Source: Prosapia bicincta (lineage: Eukaryota; Arthropoda; Insecta; Hemiptera; Cercopidae). Taken from it: a stretch of DNA of 64,000 nucleotides. The notes under the pieces were generated by a model that worked only from the letters and a program-made list of their open reading frames with translations, was not told the origin of the DNA and did no database searches. The DNA lies in contig JBAIZL010000002.1 of NCBI GenBank assembly GCA_036971475.1, positions 169,027,024 to 169,091,023 of the forward strand, in the 5' to 3' direction. Shown piece after piece: positions 12,153-25,348 of this stretch; position 1 is the first letter of the stretch; each line of letters begins with the position of its first letter. The translations under genes were made by a program, and so were the position numbers.

Positions 12153-12647
12153 GTTAATAACGCCAAGGCGTCTTGCAACTTGTTTCCATCTCCTGAAAGT
12201 TGTTACTCCTTAACTAATTGCAAAGAGGCAGTTGATAAAGAATCTCACATCTGTTGGAGAAAGAAATGGAGAGAATGCAATACTGGGCGCGAATATTATT
12301 CATTACAAAAACAACCTAATGATCCAAAGATCTTCAAGTCATTATCACGTTCAGTGGCATCTTTTGCGGCACGAGCTCGTATGGGACACATTGTCACCAA
12401 TACATAATTGAAAAGGTTTCATATTACTAACGACTCTATCTGTGGAGTGTGCAAGCAAGAAGAGGAAACATTAGAGCACATACTTTTGAAGTGTCCTGTA
12501 ACAGCAGCAACAAGGAGTCCCTTGATAAAGCAACTAGGACGGGAATGTACCCTGGACAGAATCTTGAAAGAAAGTTGTTTCTGGCCATTGGCAGAGTGTG
12601 TGTATAGGAGACATCGAGCCATCGAGGCCAACCTTGGAAGCTCGTAA
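12153..12647 (+). pseudogene. 3' stub of an I-group LINE ORF2 (post-RNase H domain)
   Basis: The frame reads a WRKKWRE stretch, then ARMGHIVTNT, a stop (TAA at 12405-12407 where the family has an aromatic residue), then LKRFHITNDSICGVCKQEEE...HILLKC and a C-terminal tail to TAA at 12645-12647. The ARMGH...YL.RF...C..C.....E.HIL..C pattern is the cysteine/histidine motif that follows RNase H in I/R1-group non-LTR retrotransposons. Everything upstream of that domain is missing, which fits ordinary 5' truncation during target-primed reverse transcription. A short 3' tail of GAAGTAA repeats (12650-12671) follows. The single stop suggests a fairly young copy. Confidence 0.8.
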
Positions 12648-12672
12648 TAAGAAGTAAGAAGTAAGAAGTAAT
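12645..12672 (+). repeat. 7-bp tail repeat of the LINE stub
   Basis: Three to four copies of a 7-bp unit (GAAGTAA) directly after the stop codon. Simple 3' tail repeats are typical of I-group LINEs. Confidence 0.6.
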
Positions 12673-13259
12673 TAATAAAGTTAACTCTAAAATCTGTTGA
12701 CGTTTTTAAGATACACAAACATACATTAATGTATTATTCCTAATTTTGTAGCGTTGAGTATGTAGTGTCTGTCTGAGCTGAAATAGACGGACGCCACAAT
12801 GGCTGTCAAGACACTCGCTACCCCACGTCCTGCCAGGTTGTCGTAGAATGTGTTCCTTTGTCGTGGTTGTTTTATTAATGTATTTTATGTTTGGAGCTCA
12901 CAGAGTGTAAATGTTTGCGCAAATAGGACCTCGTGGCCAACGGTTAACGTATACAATGCCCGTCAAATAAACAGGAAAGTTTCTTGGAACGGCGCAACGC
13001 CATTTTGCAACAGCTGGTGTTGCAATCTGAGAGTTAGGTTGCAGTACTTGATACTTATCCTGCAATACACTCAACTCCCTCTCAAAACCTTTGCAATATA
13101 GTAGCTAACGTAAAATAAGTAATATTACCTAAAGTCAATTCTTTCTTAAGGCAGTAAAGATAATTTTCTTTTAGGTTCTTTTTATTAAACATTTACAATT
13201 AATATAAATACGTGTGTACGTATAACAGAATCACAATTTTAAGTGGAAAATAAAAGTGA

Positions 13260-13475
13260 AACTATATATTAAAGTTAAATTTTTATCTTGAATGTAGGAT
13301 TTGATAAATCTGTTTTAACATCAAGTGGTATCCACTACAAGATCTAATAAATGTATTTGAGCTTGATTGGATGAATAAAACCTATTTTATTAACGATTGA
13401 AACTTTGAACAAGATATATGTATATAGGGAGAGTGTGATTTAATGGAAGGAAATGATTAAGTAAGAAAAGAATAT
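13260..13475 (+). repeat. SINE-like family copy D
   Basis: Body motifs TTTTAACATCAAGTGGTATC, GATTGGATGAATAAAACC and TATTAACGATTGAAACTTTG, then the tail motif AGGGAGAGTGTGATTTAATG. Confidence 0.65.
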
Positions 13476-14639
13476 TAAGACCTGTCGTGAAATGAATGAT
13501 AAGTTTAATAATGTTTGTTGTGGGTAGAATTAAACTAGTTAGTGTATGGAATGCATACGGGAGCATTGTGTGTAGAAAAAAAGGGATGGGGACACTCCCG
13601 GACTGATGTTTCCGGATGCGGTATTAACATAGAGGATGTAGATAAGGCTATTTGGAGTGGGGGAGTGAGGAAGGGTTGCTTACAGAAAGTCTCGTTTTGT
13701 TATGTTGGGAGATCTTTACAATTATTGTAAGCCTGTTTAACTATACAACAGCCAGGAACTAATAACAGCAGTTTCTGTAACAACCTGTGACGTTACCTTG
13801 GCAACCAGTTTGATGCAGACTTGGTGAGAATCTCGACAAACCAATTTATAAAATAATGTTATTAAGAAAAATATGTTTTTGGTTTAAATTCAAAATCAGT
13901 CACTGTAGCTGGAAAGGCATTTTGTATTAAAATGTTCTGTGGGAACTACATCATAATTAGAAAGTAGAAGTGAAATACACAGATAAGAACAGATGTCCGT
14001 GAACATGTTTGCCTACTGAAACAATATCATCAAACTTTCAAAGGTTTCATTATTTGCCTCTAATACAGCATTGTCTTTTTATGAACGTTAAATTGTAGTA
14101 CAATAAATGAAGAAGCGTTAGACATATTATCCTTGATTTTTCAGCTTCACTTACGATGTTGCATACCTTAGGACCACTTGTACTTTTTTAGTTTTTATGA
14201 ATTGGATCCATTTGCACTCCCATGAATGGAGTCTGTTACGGTAGAGTAGGTGTTACTCTCCTTTTAAGAGTGACAGGACAAGTTAAGTAGGGTTTTTGTT
14301 AACTTCCTGGTTCGTTCTTAGAACCAAAACCGATCCGGGCATGAGTCATTTGGGGCTTCGTACGTTTGTCTCTACTTGAGGACAGCAGAGAACGACTGGC
14401 TACTGGCCAGTGAGTGTGAGAGTAGTCGTATAGTGTGATTCTTGACGTAGGTTTGCTAATGGAACTAGTGATGGTAGTGACTGAACACTAGTGATGCAAT
14501 GATTCGCACACCAGAGTCCTCCTCGCCTAATATAGATCGTGAACATTGTATTTACATATTGATGAGCTAAGTTTCAGATCGTAAGTAGTTATTTAATTTT
14601 CAATTGTTTCTAATAAATCACAATCGTCTTTTATAAATA

Positions 14640-14800
14640 CAATATTTTCAACTTTCAGTCCTTATTAAAGTACTTTTTATTCATCCACTCAAGTTGAAAA
14701 ATATATTTTAAAACTTGTAGTGGATTCCACTTGATAATATGAAAATTTTTCAAAGATATTATTTCTTTAAATAAATTAATTTGATTAATTTTAATTTTAT
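14640..14800 (-). repeat. SINE-like family copy E (inverted)
   Basis: On the plus strand TTTTTATTCATCCACTCAAG, AAACTTGTAGTGGATTCCAC and TTGATAATATG are the reverse complements of the body motifs. Confidence 0.6.
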
Positions 14801-15431
14801 ATGGAAGAAAATCTTTTCACAAAAGGGATAAGTTATGCAAAATAGTTTTTTCTTCACATTTTACTTAAAATAAGTGATAACATATGATTTCATAAAACTG
14901 CTGAATTTATGTTATAGGTTATGAGGTAAAACAGCTGTTTTAACTTATGAGTTATATTACAATAATTATAATATCTAATAATTTAATGAAAGGTAACTAA
15001 AATAAAATTTTTCTTTGGTAAATTAAACAGATATTAACTTAATTTCATTTTATATTGTTATTGTTATATACCTAATTGTATATATTACTTAAATATAAAT
15101 TTTGTTACATATTTATTTATTTATATTACTTGTGTATTATTAATATTAATATTTTACTGTTAATGATTACAATTATAGTGTATTGGCCCAATAATCCATT
15201 AAAAAATAATAAACTATCAGATCATAATTCAGTAATCACTGGAATTACAATTAGTCGTCACCCACTGGAACGCACTGCAGATTGCTAGGAAACCAACCAT
15301 TTAACCAGTATGCACTTAAACTATGTAATGTTGGATAACTGTACGACGCATTGACTGAAATTCAATCTTCTATAAATTGTAACTCCTCACAAAGCCTAGT
15401 ATTGTCTTCATGGAAAATGTAAATTTACCCA

Positions 15432-15716
15432 TTAATATCCTTTGCAATTCTCTGCTGGAGAGGTTACATACCCACATCTATCCATTGGAATAGTGGATTT
15501 CATACCTGGCCCTTGTCTATTCCTAACTTGTGCCACAATTGCTTCAATGCGTTTCTCAAAACGACCCTTCCGAGGTACTCGCACAATATTTTCTAAACCA
15601 CAATCAAAATATAAGCTCATACCGGATCCATTGAGAGGAATTATGTTAATCTGTGTTTTGTGTGTCTTTATGAAATTACCATTGCCATAGTATAAACCAT
15701 TGCGATTGACGTACAA
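15432..15716 (-). CDS. unrecognised 95-codon open frame
   Basis: A minus-strand frame open from about 15720 to a TAA at 15432. It encodes a fairly normal-looking composition (NGLYYGNGNFIKTHK..., then KRIEAIVAQVRNRQG and ending SPAENCKGY). There is no ATG in a good context at its 5' end. A possible splice acceptor (TTGAAG) lies just upstream, so it could be an exon, a retroelement fragment or chance. I do not recognise a family. It stands out because most of the surrounding 10 kb is closed in all frames. Confidence 0.25.
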   Translation of the reverse strand: MYVNRNGLYYGNGNFIKTHKTQINIIPLNGSGMSLYFDCGLENIVRVPRKGRFEKRIEAIVAQVRNRQGPGMKSTIPMDRCGYVTSPAENCKGY

Positions 15717-15719
15717 TGT

Positions 15720-18087
15720 CAGGTAGTCACTTCAATGTATTAGTAGAGGGATTAAAGACAATCTTAGCTAGTCATGAATGTCATCATAGTTTGATTGATT
15801 TGTTTGTTCAAAGAGTGTTTATCTTTTTTAATGTCAAGCACAAGACTATAGGTTTGTCCGTTCTAAGGGATATTTATCGACTCTCGAAACTTACAGTATA
15901 AATAAGGAAAGGTATGTATGCCCCATTGAGTCAGACATCTAGACATAACAGAACGCTTCAGCAGTTTCTATGTCAGCTGGAGGGAGAAACTCAGCATAGC
16001 TTTTACTCGGTGTCGGTCAGTAGCTGTAGCTAATGTATTCTTGTGTACATATGAATTGAACAATAATACTGGGAGCCTAGAAGCTAAAGAAAACTTCAAA
16101 CCGTAAGTAACTTTTAATTTGTTTTCACTAATTTTAATTAAACATAATAATAAATTACAAAGAATAAAATAAGGTAAAAAAATAGCAAATAAAAAAATTC
16201 CACCCGTATAAAAGTATAATTATTAGTGCTTTATAAAGAGTGAATATAAAAACTTAATACAACTTAATTAACGCAAGGAATTAATTCATACCCTCTGCAC
16301 TCATGTAATTAGATCAGAAATGGGTTAATTTAAGTGGTTGTTTCTCTACGCCTGTTTAAATATGCCACTAGCTTCATGAAAAATTAGAGTCGTAGTTTTA
16401 TTGGTGATGACCTTTTATTATCAAGGTCCAATAAACGGGTTCATCACTACCTTTAGTACAGTCTAATCACCTTGCGAAGAAGCTTGGCGTAGGTGGGACT
16501 GAGCGGAGGATTCCACAACCCTATACACTAACCTGGCAGCTTGGTTACGGCTGCTACGTGACCAGCTGATATGCTTATGTGACGCACCAGTACTGCCACA
16601 CTACAAGAATAAAAAATTTAAAAATCTATTGAAATCAAAAGAAAACTAAAAAAGAGACATTAGCTAATGTTTTCAGTTTACGGTAGTATAGCTAATGTTT
16701 TCAGAATGTACAAAGCTTTGCTCCAGCTAATAGCTATGAACTGAAGTGGCAAAAGCATGACTCTCCAGTTCGCATACAACCCACCAATTAGTATACATTA
16801 GCGGTTGGAATTCATGAATAATTTCAATATTTTCAAGCAACTATTTTTAATTAAAATAGTCAAGTTTTAATAAATAAAGGCTAAATAACTGTAAAACATA
16901 AATAGTTTTCATTTGCGTTTTATTAAAAATACACATTTGTAACATCAAATAACATCTGAAGATTTAAGCTCACATTTTACAAAATAATACTAAGTACATT
17001 AAACAAAGTACACACAAAAGTATATGAACATGTTTATTTAGGTAGTGTCAATTTGATATTCTACTTGAAGTAGAATTGTGAGCACAAATATCAGTCTTAG
17101 TTTGTAAAAGCTTGTCCCAAATAAAACTGTCTTTTTCATTTCTAAAATGTCTCATATAAAGCCATAACATCAATTTAAAAAAAGACTTTTATGTTGTAAA
17201 TAAGTCTGTACAAGAAGATTGTGTCCAGAAAATATATTTCCTTTAGCTAGACGGTTTTACCACAGACTAATAAAAAAATTGAAATATTTATTTTGTAAAG
17301 GGATTTTCTTATATTTTTTAATGGAAGAGGTTTTCAGGTTAGCAATCAACGAATACTGAGTAGAACTGCAGTGAAAATCCTCATTATAAATGTGTTGGAA
17401 ACTAACTGACGAATGACAAATACCACATGCGTCACGACTAACTATAATACGTTAAAATCCTTACAAACTATCACGCATTTACGTTAGTTTTATAACAATA
17501 AGGCGTTAATTTTCCCACTTGTCTGTCTTACAGCGATACCTCAGGAAAGATTGTATGGAAAATGTAATTTTTGTACCACTAAAAATTTATTATAGAAAAA
17601 TAAATTAGGAATTAAATTTATAAAAATAAGATCCTTTTGACTAATATATTTTACTATTTACACAGTTAACTTTTTGAAGCAGTAATTAATATTGTGTGCA
17701 CAGTTTGTAATAGCTAGCTTATATGTTATACAATATTTAATATATTTAACATTATACCCAACAGCGCAATAGTCATCAATTAAGAAATTTCTTTACAAAT
17801 TTGTTACTATTTACTATTTAGATAATATCAAGTGTTAATCAACAAAGTGGTTGAAATTACCAAAACATAATAATCACCAGGCGATGTATCTACAATGAGA
17901 TTACTAAACAAACTAAACTCAATAACGTAGGCCTAGGATTATTTATAGGCCGGGTGTAAAATTTGTTCCCCCTCCCCACCAAGTCTCTATCGACCAGTCA
18001 GTGACCTTCTCAGTCGGGAATTTTTTCAACTAATAAACCGAAGTCCACTTCAATAATTTATAACAATAACCTAACTATAATTATAAA
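15720..18087. other. no gene seen
   Basis: AT-rich DNA with no assignable gene, RNA or tandem repeat. Confidence 0.45.
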
Positions 18088-18506
18088 ATGTTGTTTAGGT
18101 TAATGACATATCACAGACCAATTCATGTTTTTACAAATGCTCTACGTTTCAGTTTTCTATCCGAAAATCTTTTTCAAGAGCTAAAAATTTATGCATCTAT
18201 TATTAAACCATAGCTTACGGTTTATAACACAACAACAGTCTTACCATAATTAAAATCAAATTATTTATTTGTACATGTCCAAAATGTACATTGACCTATA
18301 AATGTGAATATTTATTAAGAATGGTAAAATGTTTGATTTTAACTATGTTAAAAGTATTAATATGAATTTTATAAACTGAATGGTGAGGTTTAATATTATA
18401 ATCAAACATTTTTAGCTCTTGAAAAGTATTTTCTGATATAAAATCGAAACATAGAGCTTTTGTAAGAAGATTGGTTTGTGATCTGCCATTAACCTAAACA
18501 ACATTG
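18088..18506. mobile_element. foldback/MITE-like element, ~0.42 kb
   Basis: Two arms of about 110 bp face each other. The left arm has TTGTTTAGGTTAATGACATA and, further in, TTTCAAGAGCTAAAAAT. The right arm ends with the reverse complement (TTAACCTAAACAACAT at about 18490-18505, and ATTTTTAGCTCTTGAAAAG near 18410). Identity is high but not perfect. The interior is about 190 bp and non-coding. The family is not identified. Confidence 0.7.
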
Positions 18507-21324
18507 AATAGTTATTAACAGACATTAAATAAGGTTAAATATAATTATAAAATTACAAGTAAATTGTAAAATATTGTAAAAATTTAGTATTACTAAAACA
18601 AAAGTAACAAAATAAATAATAAATAAATAAAAATGCAATTATTTATGAACCAAAAAAATACACCGATGAGTTAGAGATAAGGTCCTGTAACAGGATAAGC
18701 TGGATTTACAGAATTATCATTACATTTGACTAAAAAATAATTTTATAAAAAGTTCAAATTGTTATTGCATTCTATATTACTGACTTTTTGTCATGATTTA
18801 TTAGTAGCCTTACTGCTATACTTAGGTTATGTTTGTTAATGTTTTAGAGAATTTCAGTTAATTATTAGTGTGTAAGATTAAGGACCGACGAGATGACCAC
18901 TAATTGACCTAATGGTTTGACGGGTCGGGCTCAGGTCCGCCCTGGAGACATTGCAATAAACCTGTACAAAACGCCTGTTCTCATATTCCTATCAGTGGCT
19001 GTTGTGGCGCCAGTTAGAGGCTACATAACCTCGAGGACTAGAAAGCTTTGGACCAGAGATTTGGCGAAAGATAGCATTTAGAATAGTGGTAGATCCCTCG
19101 AACCTTGCCCCTACAAGTATCGGTCCGTCACAACCATCTCTTGTTCTCCACTATGCTTAGATGGGACTAGAGGTATACAACTACCTGGTCTTTCCCCTTC
19201 ACTAGTCTACTAATCTAAAGTCCCTCTCTATATCTCGGGAGGTATAGCTTTAGATTGTGGTTATTTTAGTAAAGTTTGTTTTGTTACTTCATTACAGTTA
19301 CACTAGATAATTCGCACTAACTGGGACAGTGGCCCATCCGGGTTATCGAAAATCTGGCTCACCTGGATAATAAGGTAAACATTGGAAGAAGATTGTACTT
19401 ACATAAAAAAACTCCGTTATATTTATCACACAACGGAAGTTATGCACTGTATATGAACGTTCATACTGTACATACAGTTTTACTCCATTACAATTAATTT
19501 CTTGACAAACAAATCCGTCAAACTTGGCTTAAAGTTTTGCGAGCCAGTTTCGTGTCTTTTCAGCATAAGAAGCACAGAACCTTATTTTGTTAAGATGTAG
19601 GTGTTTATTGTTGTGTTAGATTTTTTATGTATGCACTGTACTTACAAATTGATTTTTTTGTTATTTCTCATCATCGCTTTCTTATTGTACTTCAAAATCA
19701 TTCAGGGTTATCCGGAGATCCATGTTAACGGGGTCCGAGTTATCGAGGTACTAGTGTAAGAGTGTTATTATTTTCTATTTCGTATTGATATCGGGCATAT
19801 TGTTAATTATAATTATTGTGATATTGTCCCTTATCGCATTTAGTTTTAAATCTATCAAACAACATACACTACACAACGTCATAGCTCATTATGTACAAAT
19901 AGCAAAATATATGTTGAATAGGCCTGTGGAAGAACGTGCAATAAACATGTAATTATTTTAGCCTAAACTAAACTAATTTGCAAATGAGTAACAATACACA
20001 TACAATTTATTAAAGCTACTTTAGAGAATATTTGTTGTATTTCTAAGTCTTTCTCAAAACTATGGTATATTTGTTCTATATACGATTTTATCACTCGTTC
20101 ACGTCGTCAGCAAATCACAGTTGGCCTCTTTCCATACGCTGTCTGTCACGTCAGTTGTTACCTGAAATAATCAAAACATTTCTTGATAAATACAATATAA
20201 AAACGTCTATACGTTTCTCCTTTTACCATGAGTTATCAAAGGTAAGGAGATCTCAATGCTGTATTGTTAGGCATATAAAATCATACTTCCAGAAGGTTCA
20301 AGCAATAATTTCGTACTAATAATTTTTAAATAAACAAAATAAAAAATAGTTTTAAAACGTTTTGAAGTTGCAGTCGGGAATTTGTAGTTGCATCGCTAGT
20401 GATGATGGCATAAGTCTACGAAATGCATAAAACAATTAAGTATATTATTTGTGCATCCGTGTGCAGTTATTTATTTATTTATATTTTGAAATCCATTACT
20501 AATAATTAAACTTCCTTTAAAACCAATGCGTTTTTGAATGTTACAACAACTAAAACTAAAGCTCTTGTTTACTTTAGTTAGTAAACAAACTCTTATTTAC
20601 TTTAACATTGTTTAAATGTAAAATACTATTTTTCCTACCTTCAACTTAATTAGTTTGCATTTACACTTTAAATATGTTAACATTACTATAGAGTAGCACT
20701 TACTTTTTGTTTTAATGAGGACGGATGTATTGGAAGGTGTATCCCATGGGTAACTTAGAACCGATTTGAGCGCATACTTTATTTTGGGTAAGGGTTTGGG
20801 AGAGTTATATAACGTGGTTTTATGGGAGGAGAGTTTGATGTTTACGTCAAAAAAATATTTACCTGAAACAACCGTTAGTTACGATTAACTGTAGGATACT
20901 TTTCCGTAATGTCCACTTACTATATTTCTATTCAATCATTTTTTAGTAGCCTTGAACTAGCATATCAAAGCTTTATAAATCTTTCTTCTTTCAAAACGCC
21001 GCGACCAGTTGTACAAAGATTATTGTGGTGCAGTAGTGCAATATTTCACTAAGGTCTTGCAGCACAATAGGGAAGGGAATAAGTGATGTAATCTTTCAGT
21101 TGTTTGGCGATACCAGAACCATGTTGGGACCAGTGGGAGGTATCGAGAATAAATATAATATTGTTTTCCTTTTAAAAATTACTTTTATACCCTAATATTA
21201 GTTTGATAGTATTATTACAAATGGGTGATTTTTAAAAATAAACAATAATACAAAATCAAGTATCTATGTATATTTACTTACATAAACCAATTTACTTTAC
21301 TACCTGAATAAAAAAAATTATGAA
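18507..21324. other. no gene seen
   Basis: Mostly AT-rich. A more GC-rich patch at about 18880-19390 has no open frame or family resemblance that I can support. Confidence 0.45.
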
Positions 21325-22505
21325 ATAGTTACTTCTAAACAACAGATTAGCGTCTGAAGCTCAAATTAACTTCCAAACCACAGAGTTACTTCTAAAGCAC
21401 AAGTCAATTTCTAAAGCACAGAGTAACCTCTCAAGAACAGAGTTATTTCTAAACCACAGAAAAACTTTTGAAGCGCAGAGTAACTTCTAAAGCACAGAGT
21501 TACTTCTAGAGCACAGAGTTACTTCTAAAGCACATAGTTACTTCTAAACAAAAGAATAGCGTCTGAAGCTCAAAGTAACTTCTAAACCACAGATTTACTT
21601 CTAAAGCACAAGTCAATTTCTAAAGCAGAGTAACCTTCCAAGAACAGAGTTTTTTCTAAACCACAGCACAACTTTTGAAGCGCAGAGTAAGTTCTAAAGC
21701 ACAGAGTTACTTCTAAATAAAAGATTAGCTTCTGAAGCACAAAGTAACTTCTAAAGCACAGAGTTACTTCTAAAGCACAGAATTACTTCTAAACAACAGA
21801 TTAGCTTCTGAAGCACAAAGTAACTTCTGAAACAAAGAGTTTCTTCCAAAACACATTGTTACTTCAAAAGCACATTATTACTTCTAAAGCACAGAGTTAC
21901 TTCTAAACAACAGATTAACTTCTAAAGCACAAAGTAACTTCTAAAGCACAGAGTTACTTCTAAAACACAGAGTTATTTCTAAAGAACAGATTAGCTTCTG
22001 GAATACAAAGTAACTTCTAAGGCACAGAGTTACTTCTAAAGCACAGAGTTACTTCTAAACAAAAGATTAACTTCTGAAGCACAGAGTTACTTCTAAACAA
22101 CAGATTACCTTCTGAAGCACAGAGTTACTTCTAAAGCACATTGTTACTCTAAAGCACACAGTTTCTTCTAAAGCACAGAGTTACTTCTAAAGCACATTGT
22201 TACTTCTAAAGCACACAGTTTCTACTAAAGCACAGAGTTACTTCTAAAGCACATTGTTACTTCTAAAGCACAGTGTTACTTCTAAAGCACAGAGTAACTT
22301 CTAAAGCACAAAGTAACTTCTAAAACACAGAGTTACTTCTAAAACACTGAGTTACGTCTAAAGCACAGGGTTACTTCTAAAGCACAGAGTTATTTCTAAA
22401 GCACAGAGTCACTTCCAAAGAACAGAGTTAACTTCTAAGTCACAGAGTAACTTCTGGACCGCATAATAGATTCTAAGGGTCAGAATCACTTCTAAAGCAC
22501 ACAGT
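21325..22505. repeat. 19-bp minisatellite
   Basis: About 60 degenerate copies of a 19-bp unit (GTTACTTCTAAAGCACAGA). The period was measured between CACAGAGTTAC at 22023 and 22042. Variants include CAACAGATTAGCTTCTGAAG and GCACATTGTTACTTC. Larger composite units recur in 21330-21800 and 21780-22100. Confidence 0.95.
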
Positions 22506-25303
22506 AACTCCACCATTTGTTAGGATCTAGGTTTTTATGGAATAGGAATATCTGCAAGTATTGCTATTACTGGTAACTACTTACCAAAACATTTTGAGCT
22601 GTGCACGGTTGAGGCACAAACGACGAACAGTTGACTTCGGAAGGAACGCTGGAAACAAGGGTGGTCATGTAAGACTCAGCACTGCCTGGAAAATAGCGCA
22701 TTGGAGTGAAACGTACAACTAGTTAATTGTATAAAATATCATACAAAATTTCTTTCGTTAATAAAATCAACTTGCCGTTGAATATAGACAAATGTCATTA
22801 ATCCTGTTCTGTGTTAGTTGTTTTTGAAATACAGATTTTGTTACAGAGAAACTTGATTCATGTGTGTGGTCGGCTTTTTATAATTTGATTTCGTTTTCCA
22901 TATACTTTGTCTGAATACGTTGTTTATTGTTGTAATAATACTTTCACATTTTCGCAAACATAACATGTCCGTGTATTCGGTATCACGCTTATATTGTAGA
23001 CCACAAAAACCAGAAAGCGGGTTCCAGTGGATACCAACGGTCGTGAGCAGGGTTACTCCAGGTAAGAAAGTCTGGCCACGCGAAATCATACATTTCCTTT
23101 AATCCCAGGGGATCGTTTGTCCTTTCCTTTGTTCTACCTCCTCCCTCCTCTTACAAGGGCTGTATCTGCATTAGGGACTAAAATCCTCTCCGATTTCTCT
23201 GTCAAATGGTTGTATCTCCCTACCTTACACAATCCTCCCTTATAGGGAATGTTAGTCTTAGGGGATAAACTAAATAAGTATTACCAGCAAGTAATATAAA
23301 CAAAAATACGTTTGTCAATTCCCACTTCAATAACGTTTAATTTTAGGTGCTTGTGAAAAAGGTGAAAATTAGTTAAGTTTTTAACGTCCCATAAAATTCA
23401 TATTTTAAAAATAATTTTCACTTAAAATGTTGTAAGAAAGATGTGAAATACGTAATGTTTAAATGTAGACGGAAATCCTAGAGGTGATGTTTCCCTTGCA
23501 AGATGTGTACTTTCTGAAATTCATGAAAGTTTAATTTGTTTCAAAATGTATTTTACGTCTCACAGGCTTCGTCTTTCTTTCTATTATAAATTCTCATTTG
23601 ACTTTTATTATTTAGTTTCATTTACGTTGTGCTTTGTATTCTTTACGTTTTGTGAAAGAATAATCGTTGATGCTTCCGAAGCGACGGTAGAGCGGGATTG
23701 GGTGTAGTGTGACCAATGGGGGAACGAGAACTTTCAAAGTCTGAAACGATATAACATTATACACTTAAACACTAATACTAAATTGTCACACACCAATGCT
23801 TAAACTTATTGAACTGGTTTCGACAAACATTTTGTCATCATCAGTGATTAATTAATCATCAGGATATAAATCTATTACAAAGACATGCATCATAAGATCA
23901 ACAAAATCATTTTGTTTTGAGAGCTCACAAGCTTAGCTCGAACCATACTAATAGAAGTTTGGATCAGAGGCCGGGCGAAGACGATAGGCTTGAGAATAGT
24001 TAAAGTAGAGCACCCGAGAGGATAAGCGATAAGATGAAAAATAGCAGCTGATTTGGGTCATTGGGGCTATATATTTGTTATGTCAATACATTTACATTGT
24101 TCAAACGATTGAAATATGAAGCCATAACAGTACGGAACCCTTGTAGGTCATCTGTTCACTTATATTGATTACTTAATATAAGTTTACCTAAGGAATGGTT
24201 TAGAGAAATACTACTATCTACTGAAGAAGATATTGAGTTGGTGATCCTTTCCTTAAGGAATAAAAAGGAACGAGGACAGGCAGTATATTAATAGAAATCC
24301 TGAAGAACTTTATTCGTACATCCACTTGGTGCATGCTTCCTAGAACGTGGAAGGTTTTCTAAGCTTTTTATCACGCGGGGAAAAGATCAGATCTCCCTAA
24401 CGGTCTCGAGACTATAAAATGAAGCAATTCCTGGCAATGCTAGCATTACATATAGCTAAAAGATAAAAGGGAGATCTGGTTCGGAGGCGGAATGCCTCTA
24501 TAGGTCTCACGTAATGGGATTATGGTTACCTAGGACCAGGTCCCGGGTCTGAGGGTCGGCCCTTAGGTAATGCCAACCGAGAGTGAATAAAGCTCTTATT
24601 GTACTACCTTGATCGAACTAATCTGACTGGGTATTGAGGCACGGAATCCTGAGCGTTCGAAAGATTCTACCGGTACCTAATAGTTTCGGATAAGATGTCT
24701 GGTTGGAGTTTGTCCGGGTAGATGGCCAGTCTAGGCCTTACAGTAATGTCGAAAGGGTTGGTGTCGTGGGTTGTAACTCAAAACTTCCTCTCGGACGTGA
24801 CGCTTATCACCCGGATGATAGTTAATAATTTGAGGTTGGATTCGTGGGGTTAATGGTTCAATATGCTACACTGGAGATACCCCACATAAGGATCTATCTC
24901 TGTGTTCCTTGACAAGGAGATGGGGTAGTAAGACAGGCACACCTTGCCACCATTCTTCTTTCCTTTTACACTTTTCACATAACCCATACCTCGCAGTCAG
25001 TATCTTATGGTGCTTGAGTCTCTACGAAACTGAGAATCACATCAAGCTAGTTATTGTTCTCTTCAAGGTATGCTATTTGCAGAATCCGGACGCCTTCGCC
25101 TTCAACAAGGTCCTGCTGGCAACCCCAGGGGTTGTTTCGCATTTCAACGTATCTTCTACGCACGGTCCAAAGTGTATTTAACTATATTCACATAACTGGA
25201 ATCCGGATAGTTTAACTGTTTTAGCACTAAAGAACTGTGCAATTACTAAAGCAGTTGAATAAAGCTCTTTTCCCTGACCAAATTTGTGGCATTGATTAAA
25301 CTG
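22506..25303. other. no gene seen; GC-richer patches
   Basis: Contains one hammerhead-like motif (23817-23844). At 24460-24900 the sequence becomes more GC-rich, with pieces such as CCTTAGGTAATGCC that faintly recall the CCTTAGGTAAAGCC units inside the palindrome. No supported gene. Confidence 0.4.
23817..23844 (-). ncRNA. hammerhead-like core motif (2)
   Basis: On the minus strand CTGATGA (23844-23838) is followed by T, a 6-bp perfect stem GACAAA/TTTGTC closed by a 3-nt loop, and GAAAC (23821-23817). The core nucleotides match the hammerhead consensus and stem II is the best of the copies seen here. The extra T before stem II departs from the canonical core. Confidence 0.35.
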
Positions 25304-25309
25304 TACATG
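25304..25309. repeat. target-site duplication, left copy (TACATG)
   Basis: TACATG immediately precedes the first base of the palindromic unit and is matched by TACATG at 38152-38157. Confidence 0.85.
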
Positions 25310-25348
25310 AGTAGATCTACCCAGAGTTTGGGACAGCTACCCCTAAAC

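Larger units (their letters stand above)
12690..15431. other. no gene seen; two SINE-like copies
   Basis: AT-rich DNA. Only two SINE-like copies (about 13260-13470 and 14640-14800) could be assigned. Confidence 0.5.

Noticed and set aside
22841..23102. Overlapping frames on both strands near a GC-richer patch
   Set aside because: About 60-80 codons each, no recognisable motif, and the two strands cannot be told apart by coding signal.
24460..24900. Outlying fragment of the palindromic element
   Set aside because: CCTTAGGTAATGCC recalls the arm repeats but the match is too short and isolated to support.
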